Shown: one piece after another, positions 43,014-51,051 of the stretch
How the letters are laid out: each line of letters starts with the position of its first letter
Numbering within the stretch: position 1 is the stretch's first letter
Assembly (NCBI RefSeq): GCF_022012395.1
Contig: NZ_JAKLTQ010000025.1
Coordinates: forward strand, 1-64,000
Source of the DNA: Arthrobacter hankyongi
GTDB taxonomy: Bacteria; Actinomycetota; Actinomycetes; Actinomycetales; Micrococcaceae
Reading direction: 5' to 3'
Length of the DNA: 64,000 nt
Translations under genes and position numbers: made by a program
Notes under the pieces: generated by a model
Databases searched by the model: none
Told to the model about the DNA's origin: nothing
The model's input: only the letters and a program-made list of their open reading frames with translations

Positions 43014-43439
43014 TCACTTGACGGTCAGCGTCCCAAGCATCTGCGGGTGGATGGAGCAGTGGAAGGGGTAGCTGCCGGCCTTGGAGGGGGCGGTGAACGT
43101 CGCCGTCCCGCCGTTGGCCTTGACCTCGACGTTGAAGGCCGAGCCCGTATCGGCGGTCACCGTGTGCTCCACGGTGTCCTTGTTGGTCACCGTGACCGTG
43201 GCACCTGCGGGGACGGAGGCCGGCGTCTGGAAGGCGAAATCGCTGATCGTGATCACCGCAGCCGCGGCCGCCGGGCCGGATCCTTCCATCATGCCGGGGG
43301 AGGACATCGGCGAGGACGTGCCCATCGGCATGCTCGAGGCGGTGCCCGGGCTGCCCGTCCCCGGCGGACTGCCGGGAGCGCAGCCGGCGGAGAGCAGCGC
43401 CACCAGCGCCAGAATGCCCAGTGCCTTGCCTGTCTTCAT
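43014..43439 (-). CDS. Plastocyanin-like cupredoxin lipoprotein
   Basis: 141 aa exported type I copper protein. A short signal with lipobox LLSAGC (Cys20) is followed by a Met/Ser/Gly-rich linker (SSMPMGTSSPMSSPGMM) to about 52 and the cupredoxin domain ISDFAFQTPASVPAGATVTV. Copper ligands are His92 (VEHT), Cys128, His131 and Met134 (FHCSIHPQM). The Met-rich linker could also bind copper. It likely carries electrons or copper at the outer face of the membrane. ATG 43439 is preferred over the upstream frame; AGGTGG is the ribosome site. Single-gene unit. Confidence 0.88.
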   Translation of the reverse strand: MKTGKALGILALVALLSAGCAPGSPPGTGSPGTASSMPMGTSSPMSSPGMMEGSGPAAAAAVITISDFAFQTPASVPAGATVTVTNKDTVEHTVTADTGSAFNVEVKANGGTATFTAPSKAGSYPFHCSIHPQMLGTLTVK

Positions 43440-43526
43440 GACGTACCACCTCTGATCGTGCACGAATCCGTTGTGTTCCCTTCTAATTTTGCTCCGTTTC
43501 GCCTGCGGCGGCTGCGGCTAATTTGG

Positions 43527-44501
43527 TCAGGCCGCGACGCGCAGGACGACGTTGCCCTTTTTGCGGCCGGTGTCGACATAGCGGTGCGCTTCGACGATCC
43601 CGGGGAGGTCCCAGCTGCGGTCGGTGACCGGGCGGTACCGGCCCGATTCTGCGAGGTCGACGAGGAAGGCCAGGTCTTCGGCCCGGTAGTCGACGCTGCC
43701 TGCGGTGACCAGTTTTCCGCTGGCCCGGCTGCGCCGCGGCGCCCGCAGTATTCCCTTGAGGTCGGCGACGACGAGCAGCAGGGCTCCGCCGGGGTTGAGG
43801 GAGGCCTCGACCCGTTCGAAGGGGGCGTTGCCGACACAGTCGACGATGACGTCGTAGGTCCGGGCCCCGGCGGCGAAGTCCTCCGTGGTGTAGTCGATCA
43901 CCTGGTCCGCGCCGAGTGCGGCGACCAGCTGGCCGTTGGCGTTGCTGCAGACGCCGGTGACATGGGCACCCAGATGTTTCGCGAGCTGCACGGCGGCCGT
44001 TCCCACCGCCCCGGCGGCGCCGTTGACCAGGACCGTGCTGCCCGGCTGGACCGCGGCGCGGTCCAGGAAGGCCCGTGCGGTGATCCCACCGAAGACGAGC
44101 GTCACGGCCTCCTCGAAGGAAAGGTTGCGGGGTTTGGCCGTGATCGCCCCGTCCTGCGGCAGGCACACGTATTCGGCGTGGCCGCCGAATCTGCCGCCGA
44201 GCATCGCGATCACCTCGTCGCCGGGCGCGAACGCCGTCACGTCCGGGCCAACGGCCTCGACCACCCCGGCGACGTCCATGCCCAGGATGCGGTGGCGGGG
44301 CCGGAAGACGCCCAGCCCGAGCGCGGCCAGCAGCCCCAGGCCGCCGGGTACGTCGCGGCTGCGGGCGCGGCGGTCGGCGGCGCTGACCGTGCTGGCATGG
44401 ACTTTGACGAGCACGTCACGGCGCCCCGGCGAGGGTCTGGGCACCTCCTCGATCCGCACGACGTCCGGAGATCCGAACCTCCGGTACACGGCGGCCTTCA
44501 C
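43527..44501 (-). CDS. NAD(P)-dependent alcohol dehydrogenase, quinone-oxidoreductase type
   Basis: 324 aa medium-chain reductase. It begins KAAVYRRFGSPDVVRIEEVP and has VLVKVHASTVSAADRRAR near 35, GMDVAGVVEAVG near 75, VLVNGAAGAVGTAAVQLAKH (the NADP loop) near 147 and a C-terminal RKKGNVVLRV. The catalytic-zinc residues of classical zinc dehydrogenases are not evident, so it is probably a zinc-free quinone reductase type. GTG 44501 overlaps the DUF2306 stop (GTGA). With DUF2306 it forms a two-gene operon under the divergent TetR regulator. Confidence 0.88.
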   Translation of the reverse strand: MKAAVYRRFGSPDVVRIEEVPRPSPGRRDVLVKVHASTVSAADRRARSRDVPGGLGLLAALGLGVFRPRHRILGMDVAGVVEAVGPDVTAFAPGDEVIAMLGGRFGGHAEYVCLPQDGAITAKPRNLSFEEAVTLVFGGITARAFLDRAAVQPGSTVLVNGAAGAVGTAAVQLAKHLGAHVTGVCSNANGQLVAALGADQVIDYTTEDFAAGARTYDVIVDCVGNAPFERVEASLNPGGALLLVVADLKGILRAPRRSRASGKLVTAGSVDYRAEDLAFLVDLAESGRYRPVTDRSWDLPGIVEAHRYVDTGRKKGNVVLRVAA

Positions 44502-45214
44502 CGCGCAACTCCGGCCTGGGCCGCTGCGGACCGCTCGGCGGCACCGGAGGCCCGCGCGAATGCCCGGGAGCGTCGGTGGATGAAGTATTCCGCCACCGCC
44601 AGGTTGATCACCCACGCCGCCCCCATGTGCACCGCCCGGACCAGTTCGCCGGCCGGGCCGACCAGAAGGATCCAGGCCGCGGACACCGGAACCATGGTTC
44701 CCGCGCCAAGCCCGATGGCGTAGCCGCGGGCCATCCACGCGCCGTGCCGGGCAAAGTCCCGGCGCCGGACCGCAACCAGTCCCAGGACGATGCTCGCCAC
44801 CATGGCCGAGCCGAAGACCAGCCGCAGGATGAGCATTAGCTGTCCGTCGAAGGGCGGCAGGTCGTAGAAGGCCGCCATCCACAGGCCGGTCAGGGCGGCG
44901 AGCAGGCCGGCGGGGACGAGAAGGCGTCCGGCGATCCGGTGCCAGCCGCGCCGGCCGCGCAGCGAGGGCACGAACTGTAACGCCCCGAGCAGGCAGTACA
45001 CGGTGACGCTGGGAATGTGGACCAGCACCGGGATGGGCGAGTCGAAGAACCGTGCATTGTCCGGTGTGACCGGGGCGCCGCCGGTCAGCTCGCCCAGACG
45101 CAGCGCGCCCTGGATCAGCGGGACGAGGCTCAGCAGGATCAGGCCGGCCGGCGCGAGCCATTGGCCCCGGGGACGGCGGGCCGCTGGGACGGCGCCAACG
45201 GTTGTTGTTGTCAT
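44498..45214 (-). CDS. DUF2306 family membrane protein
   Basis: 238 aa integral membrane protein of DUF2306. About six hydrophobic segments are visible. Conserved features are VHIPSVTVYCLLGALQFVPS, RRGWHRIAGRLLVPAGL (His pair typical of the family) and RRDFARHGAWMARGYAIGLG (family H box). Histidines at helix ends could hold heme, as in related ferric-reductase-like membrane proteins, but this is unproven. CGAAGGACCCAATC precedes ATG 45214. Co-transcribed with the oxidoreductase that overlaps its end, and divergent from the TetR gene. Confidence 0.8.
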   Translation of the reverse strand: MTTTTVGAVPAARRPRGQWLAPAGLILLSLVPLIQGALRLGELTGGAPVTPDNARFFDSPIPVLVHIPSVTVYCLLGALQFVPSLRGRRGWHRIAGRLLVPAGLLAALTGLWMAAFYDLPPFDGQLMLILRLVFGSAMVASIVLGLVAVRRRDFARHGAWMARGYAIGLGAGTMVPVSAAWILLVGPAGELVRAVHMGAAWVINLAVAEYFIHRRSRAFARASGAAERSAAAQAGVAR

Positions 45215-45235
45215 GATTGGGTCCTTCGCTCCTGT

Positions 45236-45252
45236 GGTGTACGGTGTACACC
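45236..45252. promoter_or_regulatory. TetR-type operator 1 (GGTGTAC-GGT-GTACACC)
   Basis: A perfect 7-bp inverted repeat with three-base spacer, 22 bases upstream of the DUF2306 start. It matches the GTGTAC-N3-GTACAC shape used by many actinobacterial TetR repressors. Confidence 0.8.
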
Positions 45253-45269
45253 TTATGGGCCCAACGGTA

Positions 45270-45286
45270 GGTATACGGCGTACACT
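45270..45286. promoter_or_regulatory. TetR-type operator 2 (GGTATAC-GGC-GTACACT)
   Basis: Second near-perfect repeat, 34 bases centre to centre from the first, between it and the TetR start. The pair should let one repressor cover both divergent promoters. Confidence 0.75.
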
Positions 45287-45334
45287 TGTCAAGGGAGGGC
45301 AGGTCCAGGCAGCTGTCCAGGGAAGGGGGTCCGG

Positions 45335-46066
45335 ATGGCCCAGCAGATCGACAGTGGCCGGCGCGTGCGGCTGAACCGGGACCGGGTGCTGCAGGCCGCC
45401 GTCGCGCTTGCCGACGAGACCGGCATCGAGTCGCTGAGCATGCGCCGGCTCGCCCAGGAGCTCGGCGTCGTGCCGATGGCGCTCTACAAGCACGTGGCCA
45501 ACAAGGAGGAGCTGCTCGACGGCATGGTCGAGGCCATCGTCGGCGAGATCGACCCGCCCCTGCCCGGCGCGGACTGGCAGGGGGCGGTCCGGCAGCGGGT
45601 GCTCTCGGCGAGGCTGGTGCTGCTGCGGCACCCGTGGGCCCGCCAGGTGCTCGAATCCCGCACCAACAAAACCCCCGCAGTGCTGGGGTACATGGATTCG
45701 TTCATCGGCATGTTCCTGGCCGGCGGCTTTTCGATCGACCTCACCCACCACGTGATGCACGCCCTCGGCAGCCGCATGTGGGGATTCACCCAGGAACTGT
45801 TCCAGGACCCGGCCGTTCCGGCGGCGGACGCGCCGGAGGCCCTGCCGCCGGAAGCGCAGGCCGCCATGCTCCAGCAGCTGGCCCAGCGGTACCCGAACAT
45901 CACGCAGGTTGCCATGGCCGCCGCGCACGAGGACAGCTCCGTCGTCGGGCCCGGCTGCGACGACCAGTTCGAGTTCGAGTTCGCCCTCGACCTGCTCCTC
46001 GACGGCTTCGAGCGGCTGCGCCGGCGGAACTGGTCATCGGCGCGGGCGAAGGCGGGGCGGGGATAG
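45335..46066 (+). CDS. TetR-family transcriptional regulator
   Basis: 243 aa repressor with an N-terminal helix-turn-helix: RDRVLQAAVALADETGIESL, SMRRLAQELGVVPMALYKHV and ANKEELLDGM. The C-terminal half (about 90-225) matches the TetR_C ligand domain of multidrug or tetracycline-type regulators (VLLRHPWARQVLESR, then SIDLTHHVMHALGSRMWGF). AAGGGGG lies before ATG 45335. It is divergent from the DUF2306/oxidoreductase pair, with two perfect or near-perfect operators between, so autoregulation and repression of that operon are very likely. Confidence 0.9.
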   Translation: MAQQIDSGRRVRLNRDRVLQAAVALADETGIESLSMRRLAQELGVVPMALYKHVANKEELLDGMVEAIVGEIDPPLPGADWQGAVRQRVLSARLVLLRHPWARQVLESRTNKTPAVLGYMDSFIGMFLAGGFSIDLTHHVMHALGSRMWGFTQELFQDPAVPAADAPEALPPEAQAAMLQQLAQRYPNITQVAMAAAHEDSSVVGPGCDDQFEFEFALDLLLDGFERLRRRNWSSARAKAGRG

Positions 46067-46078
46067 CCGCCCTTTCTG

Positions 46079-46645
46079 CTAGAAGACGCTGACCAGTGCC
46101 AGCTGTCCGCGCCCTGTGATGGTTTCCCCGTCCGGGCTGCCGGTGACTGCGTCGAATTGGGCCAGCTGCTGGCCGGCGGCAGTGGCAGCGCCGTCGAGGA
46201 GCACGCCGAGCTGGAATTCGTGCAGCTGAACGGGCTGCCGTTCGATGACCGGGATGACCGCCACGGAACCTTGCGCGGAGGCCGGCCTGAGCATCAGGTT
46301 CAGGTTCCTGACCGGCCCGGCGGGAAGATCCGAAACAGTCTCGGCCCCGCCGTCGAACTCGAACGGCTGGAGCCGCTGGATGCGGTGCCGGACGCCGTCG
46401 ACGGTGAGGTCCAGCGGGCCGCCGTCGACGACGGTGAGGATGCGGCGGATGCCGGGAAGGCGGGAGAACGGTGCCGGCCGGCCCACATCGGCCAGGCTGA
46501 GCCGCCACTGCCAGCGACCGTCCCCGGGCGGCTGGCGGACTGCCGCTCCGCTCCGGCCGGACGCGAGTTCGACCGTGCGTCCTGCGCCGTTGAGCCAGGG
46601 GGAGGGGCTGAGGTCGGCGAAGCGGATGACCGGTTTGGCAGGCAT
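46079..46645 (-). CDS. HutD/Ves family protein
   Basis: 188 aa cupin-like protein of the HutD/Ves family. The opening PVIRFADLSPSPWLNGAGRT and WRLSLADVGRPAPFSRLPGI, RILTVVDGGPLDLTV are the hallmarks. HutD is linked to histidine use in some bacteria and Ves to cold response in E. coli; the biochemical role is unknown. No hut genes are nearby. AAGGACCAACGACAATC precedes ATG 46645. It converges on the TetR gene. Confidence 0.8.
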   Translation of the reverse strand: MPAKPVIRFADLSPSPWLNGAGRTVELASGRSGAAVRQPPGDGRWQWRLSLADVGRPAPFSRLPGIRRILTVVDGGPLDLTVDGVRHRIQRLQPFEFDGGAETVSDLPAGPVRNLNLMLRPASAQGSVAVIPVIERQPVQLHEFQLGVLLDGAATAAGQQLAQFDAVTGSPDGETITGRGQLALVSVF

Positions 46646-46675
46646 GATTGTCGTTGGTCCTTAGGTCACGGCAAG

Positions 46676-46705
46676 GGCGGAGGGGGCGGTACCGCCCCCT
46701 CCGCC
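46676..46705. terminator. 30-base perfect palindrome downstream of the Amt remnant
   Basis: A perfect 15-bp inverted repeat without loop (GGCGGAGGGGGCGGT and its complement), 30 bases after the stop of the ammonium transporter remnant on the minus strand. Very likely the old transporter's terminator, now lying between the remnant and HutD. Confidence 0.75.
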
Positions 46706-46734
46706 TCAATAATGCGGTAAACCGGGCACGCGCG

Positions 46735-46908
46735 CTATGCGCGCGAGGGCGAGCCGAGCTGGACCGGTTCTTCGTCGATCAGGTAGGCCTCCTCGGCGTG
46801 GGCCGCGATGTCGATGCCGCGCAGCTCGTCGCCCGGGTCGATCCGAAGACCGACCGTGAACTGGACGATCTTGGCAGTGATCCAGGTGACGGTGAACGTC
46901 GTCACCGG
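46735..46908 (-). pseudogene. Ammonium transporter (Amt) C-terminal remnant
   Basis: The last 57 codons or so match Amt/MEP C-termini: VTTFTVTWITAKIVQFTVGL is the final helix, then RIDPGDELRGIDIAAHAEEA, the cytoplasmic GlnK-contact tail. Everything before it (about 370 residues) is missing. The junction lies only 11 bases from the stop of the upstream membrane protein gene. The palindromic terminator behind it is retained. A deletion that fused the DUF2238-like gene to the tail of an amt gene is the simplest reading. Confidence 0.75.
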
Positions 46909-46919
46909 CGGGCAGGGGG

Positions 46920-47729
46920 CTAGAGCCGTTCCGGGGGCGGTGCGGAAGGGGCGAAGTCGCGGTCTTGGAGCAGCGAGGTGACCCAGGGGACCGGGTGGCC
47001 CCGGTGGTGGATGCCCACCGCGGCCGCCACGATGACTGCCCCTAGAACACCACAGATGATGTCCGTCATGGTGTCTTCCAGGCCCGCGTGCTGTGCACGG
47101 GTGCCCAGGACGGAGTCGCTGGTGAATTCGGCGATTTCCCACGCGGCGGCGGCGAAGCCGCCGGAGGTGATTATCCCCGCCACCACCAGGAACGGGGGAA
47201 GGGCAACGCCCGTCCGCCGGCCGGCGACACCCAGGGCGAAGGTGACGGCGCAACCGACCAGGACGCCGGAGAACGTGTGGACGGGCTTGTCCCACTGGGT
47301 CCAGAAGGCATAGAGCCCCAACCGGCTGCCAACCAGCGGTCCTGCAAGCAGGAACCCGAAATAGCAGCCGTGCAGCCAGGTCGGGAACCGGGAACGGATT
47401 GCCGTTTCCACCGCGGAGGGCACCAGTGCCGCGACGACCAGCATGGTCGGGACGGCGGCTTCGCCCCAAGCCTGCGATACGGCGGACACCGCCAGGAAAC
47501 AAAGAAAAAGCAGTTCCACCGGGAGCAGCATCCTCGTTCCGGGGGCATTCAGGAACAACCGGACGGCCGAACGGAAGGGCAGGGCCGCGGGGCCGGCACG
47601 GCCTTCCACACCGGCGCGGTTGCCGGTCACGGGCTCACGGACCGCCGCGAGCTCCGGGTTCCCTCCGGCCTGGCCGAGGGTTTCGGAGCTCTCCGCGGGG
47701 TTGCTGTCCGGGTCGGGGCCGGGCTGCAC
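46920..47729 (-). CDS. DUF2238/YjdF-like membrane protein
   Basis: 269 aa membrane protein. A polar Pro/Gly/Glu-rich N-terminus of about 55 residues is followed by six or more hydrophobic segments. Conserved family residues sit in WTQWDKPVHTFSGVLVG, AAAWEIAEFTSDSVLGT and GLEDTMTDIICGVLGA, the W-D-x-H / W-E-x2-E / D-T-x2-D pattern of YjdF-like proteins. The cellular role is unknown. The GTG at 47729 has GAGG six bases upstream, inside the end of a small ORF. The Amt tail lies directly after it. Confidence 0.78.
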   Translation of the reverse strand: MQPGPDPDSNPAESSETLGQAGGNPELAAVREPVTGNRAGVEGRAGPAALPFRSAVRLFLNAPGTRMLLPVELLFLCFLAVSAVSQAWGEAAVPTMLVVAALVPSAVETAIRSRFPTWLHGCYFGFLLAGPLVGSRLGLYAFWTQWDKPVHTFSGVLVGCAVTFALGVAGRRTGVALPPFLVVAGIITSGGFAAAAWEIAEFTSDSVLGTRAQHAGLEDTMTDIICGVLGAVIVAAAVGIHHRGHPVPWVTSLLQDRDFAPSAPPPERL

Positions 47730-47736
47730 GGCAGCC

Positions 47737-47949
47737 TCATCCCCCGGATCGGGCCGCTGCCCGGGGCACCCGCCCCGGATCGGCCGCGTCGTATGGAACG
47801 ACGGCGGGACCGGGCCCGGCTGGCCGCGCCCCCGGGGACGCCGGCACGGCCCCGGCCCGGCGAAGCCGGCGCCGTGCCGCCGCCCGGTGGCGTAAGAACC
47901 CGGAGGGGACCTGCAGCAAACCCAGGGCCCGGCTGACGTCGCCTGTCAT
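47737..47949 (-). CDS. Possible small basic Arg/Ala/Pro-rich protein
   Basis: A 70-codon frame starting at ATG 47949, with stop seven bases before the next gene's GTG. It has a basic stretch GFLRHRAAARRRLRRAGA and a Pro/Ala-rich end. No family recognised. CAGGGT directly before the ATG is poorly spaced. Kept only because of the tight spacing to the membrane protein gene; it may be chance in GC-rich DNA. Confidence 0.25.
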   Translation of the reverse strand: MTGDVSRALGLLQVPSGFLRHRAAARRRLRRAGAVPASPGARPAGPGPAVVPYDAADPGRVPRAAARSGG

Positions 47950-48182
47950 ACCCTGAGTGTAATGACGGCCACCCGCCGGAGGAACGGTGGAACAGGATCC
48001 TTTAGCCGGCACGAGCTTGCCGAGGCTCCCCGCCCTCGACGGCTGTCCACGTTGTGAGACGGCACACATTAGTTGACATTTCAAGTAATAATGTGAAACT
48101 GGATGCATACGCATATAAATGCGCAGCGCGGGAACCACGACACAACGGTGACCGCAAAATCAATTAGAGATTGGACTGACTC
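47950..48182. other. Promoter region of the SDR gene with nested inverted repeats
   Basis: TTGACA at 48073-48078 is a good -35 hexamer; a matching -10 is not obvious. TTTCA-N10-TGAAA (48079-48098) and ACATT-N9-AATGT (48076-48094) overlap, and CGCAT-ATAA-ATGCG (48110-48123) follows. This AT-rich block, distinct from its surroundings, looks like a regulated promoter for the gene at 48183. Confidence 0.45.
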
Positions 48183-48902
48183 ATGCAGCTTGAGAACAAG
48201 GTCGCATTCATCACCGGCGGCGGTTCGGGGCTCGGCCTCGCCACCGCAAAGACCTTCATCGCCGAGGGCGCGAAGGTCATGATCTTCGACTTCAACCCCA
48301 AGTCGCAGGAAGTCGCCGACGAGATCGGCGCGAAGTTCGTCCAGGGCGACGTCTCCAAGGCCGAGAGCGTCGAGGCTGCCGTCGCGAAGACGGTCGCGGA
48401 ATTCGGCGGCCTTGACATTGCCGTCGCTTCGGCGGGTGTCGGCGGCGAGGGCGACGTCGTCACTTCGTCCGTCGAAAACTGGGAGCGCACCAACGGCATC
48501 GACTACTCGGGCGTGTTCTACACCAACAAGTACGTCATCGAGCAGCTTCTCAAACAGGGGAAGGGCGGCGTCGTGGTTAACCTCGCGTCGATGTTCGGCC
48601 TCGTGGCCGTCTCGAACAACATCGCTTACTCGGCCTCGAAGGGCGGTGTCGTGAACATGACCCGCGCCGCCGGGACGATGTACGCCAAGGAGGGCATCCG
48701 TGTGAACGCGGTGGCCCCGGGCGTGATCCGTACCCCGCTCATCGACGAGCCCACCCTGGAGCAGTATGCCAACCTGCACCCGGCCGGCCGCGTCGGCGAG
48801 GCGCAGGAAGTCGCCGACCTCATCACCTTCCTCGCCAGCGACAAGGCGAAGTTCATCACCGGCGCGACCATTCCGATCGACGGTGGATATACGGCCGTCT
48901 AG
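48183..48902 (+). CDS. SDR family oxidoreductase
   Basis: 239 aa classical short-chain dehydrogenase. TGGGSGLG near 12, Asp in MIFDFNPK for NAD preference, ASAG near 85, catalytic Ser in NLASMFG and YSASKGG (Tyr/Lys near 150-154) are present. The C-terminal ITGATIPIDGGYTAV is typical. It is a single-gene unit with a strong hairpin terminator behind it and an AT-rich, repeat-bearing promoter region. Its codon use (AAG, GTC, ATC) looks like that of a well expressed gene. Substrate unknown. Confidence 0.9.
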   Translation: MQLENKVAFITGGGSGLGLATAKTFIAEGAKVMIFDFNPKSQEVADEIGAKFVQGDVSKAESVEAAVAKTVAEFGGLDIAVASAGVGGEGDVVTSSVENWERTNGIDYSGVFYTNKYVIEQLLKQGKGGVVVNLASMFGLVAVSNNIAYSASKGGVVNMTRAAGTMYAKEGIRVNAVAPGVIRTPLIDEPTLEQYANLHPAGRVGEAQEVADLITFLASDKAKFITGATIPIDGGYTAV

Positions 48903-48920
48903 CCCGAAACCCGCAGCATC

Positions 48921-48960
48921 CGGGCACGCCCCCTCCATTCGAGGGGGCGTGCCCGTTTCC
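48921..48960 (+). terminator. Strong rho-independent-type terminator
   Basis: CGGGCACGCCCCCTC, loop CATTC, then GAGGGGGCGTGCCCG followed by TTTCC: a perfect 15-bp stem 18 bases after the SDR stop. Its short T-run suits GC-rich actinobacteria. Confidence 0.85.
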
Positions 48961-49189
48961 CGGGGCCGCGGCAAGCGGCGAACCGGGCGGACAGCATGGA
49001 AGGGGCAGAAAACAGGCATTGAAGGTTTCGGCTGAACGCCGCAGTTTGCGGTGTCAGCGGTCGCTATCCCTCGACGCAAGTACGAGGCCTGCTGCGCCTG
49101 CCTGCCCGCGAGGCGCCGAAGCAGCCCGGTGGAGGGCGGCCCTTGGAATAGACGAAACCCTGCGGCGGCGACCGGGTTTCGGCCGGGGC

Positions 49190-50377
49190 TTACTTCGCGA
49201 TCCTGCCGACGATCCAGCGGGCCACCAGCCGGTCGATTCCAGGCAGATGGGTGGCCCGGATGATCCATCGGCGCACCAGGCGCTGGGTCCGGTTCGCGGG
49301 GAGGAACGACGACGCGGCGCGCCTGCCTGAGGCCTGTGCCTCCTCGACCACAGGCCGCCACCGTCGTTCGAATTCGGCGAGGGCCGGCCCGATTTCTGCC
49401 GGCGAAGCTGCCGGTCCGAGGACATCCCCCAGCAGCGCGGCAGCGGCGATGGCGAGCGATCCGCCCTGTCCGGCCAGGAGCGACACGGCTCCGCAGGCAT
49501 CCCCCACGAGAACTGTCCGTTCCCGGTGCCAGCCCGGCATGACGATCTGCGCCACGACGTCGTCGTATGGATGTTCCGGACACAGTTCGAGCAGCCGGTC
49601 AACAGCACTACCGAGTCCGGCGAACTCGCGTCGCAGCCGTTCCCGCGGACCCTCGGACCGCAGGTGCCCGGCCGCGCCTTCCATATTCCGGTAGACCATG
49701 AAAGCCGCCACTTCCGCCGAACGGACGCTGTAGAGCCCTGCTGCCCGCCCGATGCTGTCGGTGAGAACGAACCGGTTCCGGAAACGGGCATTAAGGTGCG
49801 GATCGGTCACGATAAAGGCGGCGGCCCGCATCCCCAGCGGGTGCAGATAATTCTCCTCCGGGCCGAACACCTGGGCGCGCACTCGCGAGTGGATGCCATC
49901 AGCGCCGATGACCATGTCTGCGGCGTGCGGGACGTTCGCTGAGCCCTCGACGGCGATCCGCATCCCGCCGTCGTCCCGCCAGACCCGGGAAACCGGCGCG
50001 CCATAGCGGACCCGCACCCGGCCCGGGGTCACGTCGTCGAGCGCCGCGAGAGCGGCGCGCTCCAGATCGGGGCGCAGCAGGCTCAGCACCTTCCCGCCGG
50101 CCAGCCGGGCGAACCGGCCGTAATCGAGGCTGCAGGTGCGGCATCCCGTTGCATCGACATACTCGGCGGCCTCGACGTGGTAGGCCACCGCTGCGAGCCG
50201 CGGATAGATGCCAATCTTTTCTGCGGCCTCCACCCCTGGGCCGAAGAAATCCATCATGTAGCCGTCGGCGCGCGGAGCGGACGATTTCTCGAGGAGTTCG
50301 ACGTCCCAGCCGGCCAAACCAAGCTGGCGGGCTGCGACGAGGCCCGCAATGCCCGCCCCGACGACCACGGCCTTCAT
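49190..50377 (-). CDS. FAD-dependent monooxygenase (PHBH type)
   Basis: 395 aa flavoprotein monooxygenase. VVVGAGIAGLVAARQLGLAG binds the FAD ADP, MVIGADGIHSRVRAQVFG is the DG motif (about 160) and VLVGDACGAVSLLAGQGGSL the GD motif (about 285). YMMDFFGPGVEAAEKIG near 40 is typical of 2-polyprenyl/tetracycline-type hydroxylases. ATG 50377 has GGAGCAGGAT before it. It is downstream of HbpS on the same strand and in the region of the gentisate cluster. Aromatic ring hydroxylation is possible, but 3-hydroxybenzoate 6-hydroxylase identity is not supported by any specific motif. Confidence 0.85.
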   Translation of the reverse strand: MKAVVVGAGIAGLVAARQLGLAGWDVELLEKSSAPRADGYMMDFFGPGVEAAEKIGIYPRLAAVAYHVEAAEYVDATGCRTCSLDYGRFARLAGGKVLSLLRPDLERAALAALDDVTPGRVRVRYGAPVSRVWRDDGGMRIAVEGSANVPHAADMVIGADGIHSRVRAQVFGPEENYLHPLGMRAAAFIVTDPHLNARFRNRFVLTDSIGRAAGLYSVRSAEVAAFMVYRNMEGAAGHLRSEGPRERLRREFAGLGSAVDRLLELCPEHPYDDVVAQIVMPGWHRERTVLVGDACGAVSLLAGQGGSLAIAAAALLGDVLGPAASPAEIGPALAEFERRWRPVVEEAQASGRRAASSFLPANRTQRLVRRWIIRATHLPGIDRLVARWIVGRIAK

Positions 50378-50646
50378 ATCCTGCTCCAAATGATCAATCT
50401 GCCGGGCCGGAGCAGCCCGGAGGGAGCGCACAGGTTCCACGGCACCCGCGGTCCCTTTTTTGGCTCTCTCCTCGACGCCTGTCCAGCCTCCGCGGGTGCC
50501 GTGCGGCCGGTAGTGGTTGCAGGATCCAAGACCGCGGCCGGAGGGTAGCGGTTAGGCTCGGACCGTTTTCTGCCAAGACGTCAGACAGCCCCGAACCTTC
50601 GCTCGGATGCGACGCCCCGAGGCTGCCCGATCCGATCGTCGACCGG

Positions 50647-51051
50647 TTACTTAAGGGCGGCGGCGCCGGCCTCGGCGACGGTCTGGTCCTGTTCGCCGGA
50701 GCCGCCGCTGACGCCGATGGAGCCGACAACCTGGCCGTTGCGGCGGAGCGGAAGGCCGCCGGCGAAGATCATGATCCGGCCGTGGTTGCTGGCGTGGATG
50801 CCGTAGAACTGCTGGTTCGGCTGGGAGTTGTCACCCAGGTCCTTGGTGGCGACGTCGAAGGCCCGGGAGGTGAAGGCCTTGTTGATGGAAATGTCGATGC
50901 TGCCGATCCAGGCACCGTCCATGCGGACGTGGGAAACGAGGTTGCCGCCGGCGTCGGCCACGGCAATGTTCATGGGCTGGCCGATCTCGGCCGCCTTGGC
51001 CTCGGCGGCGGCGATGACGGTGCGGGCGTCTTCCAGGGTGACAGTGTCCAT
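50647..51051 (-). CDS. GlcG/HbpS family protein (second of two)
   Basis: 134 aa compact GlcG/HbpS protein. AEIGQPMNIAVADAGGNLVS, INKAFTSRAFDVATKDLG and IFAGGLPLRRNGQVVGSIGV carry the family pattern. It lacks the extension found in the 3630-4127 paralogue and has no signal peptide. GAAGGAGCAATC is the ribosome site before ATG 51051; the longer frame is a shadow. It sits between the FAD monooxygenase and the IclR gene. The same family in the first operon also accompanies flavin oxygenases, so a shared support role (cofactor or heme handling) is plausible but unproven. Confidence 0.85.
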   Translation of the reverse strand: MDTVTLEDARTVIAAAEAKAAEIGQPMNIAVADAGGNLVSHVRMDGAWIGSIDISINKAFTSRAFDVATKDLGDNSQPNQQFYGIHASNHGRIMIFAGGLPLRRNGQVVGSIGVSGGSGEQDQTVAEAGAAALK

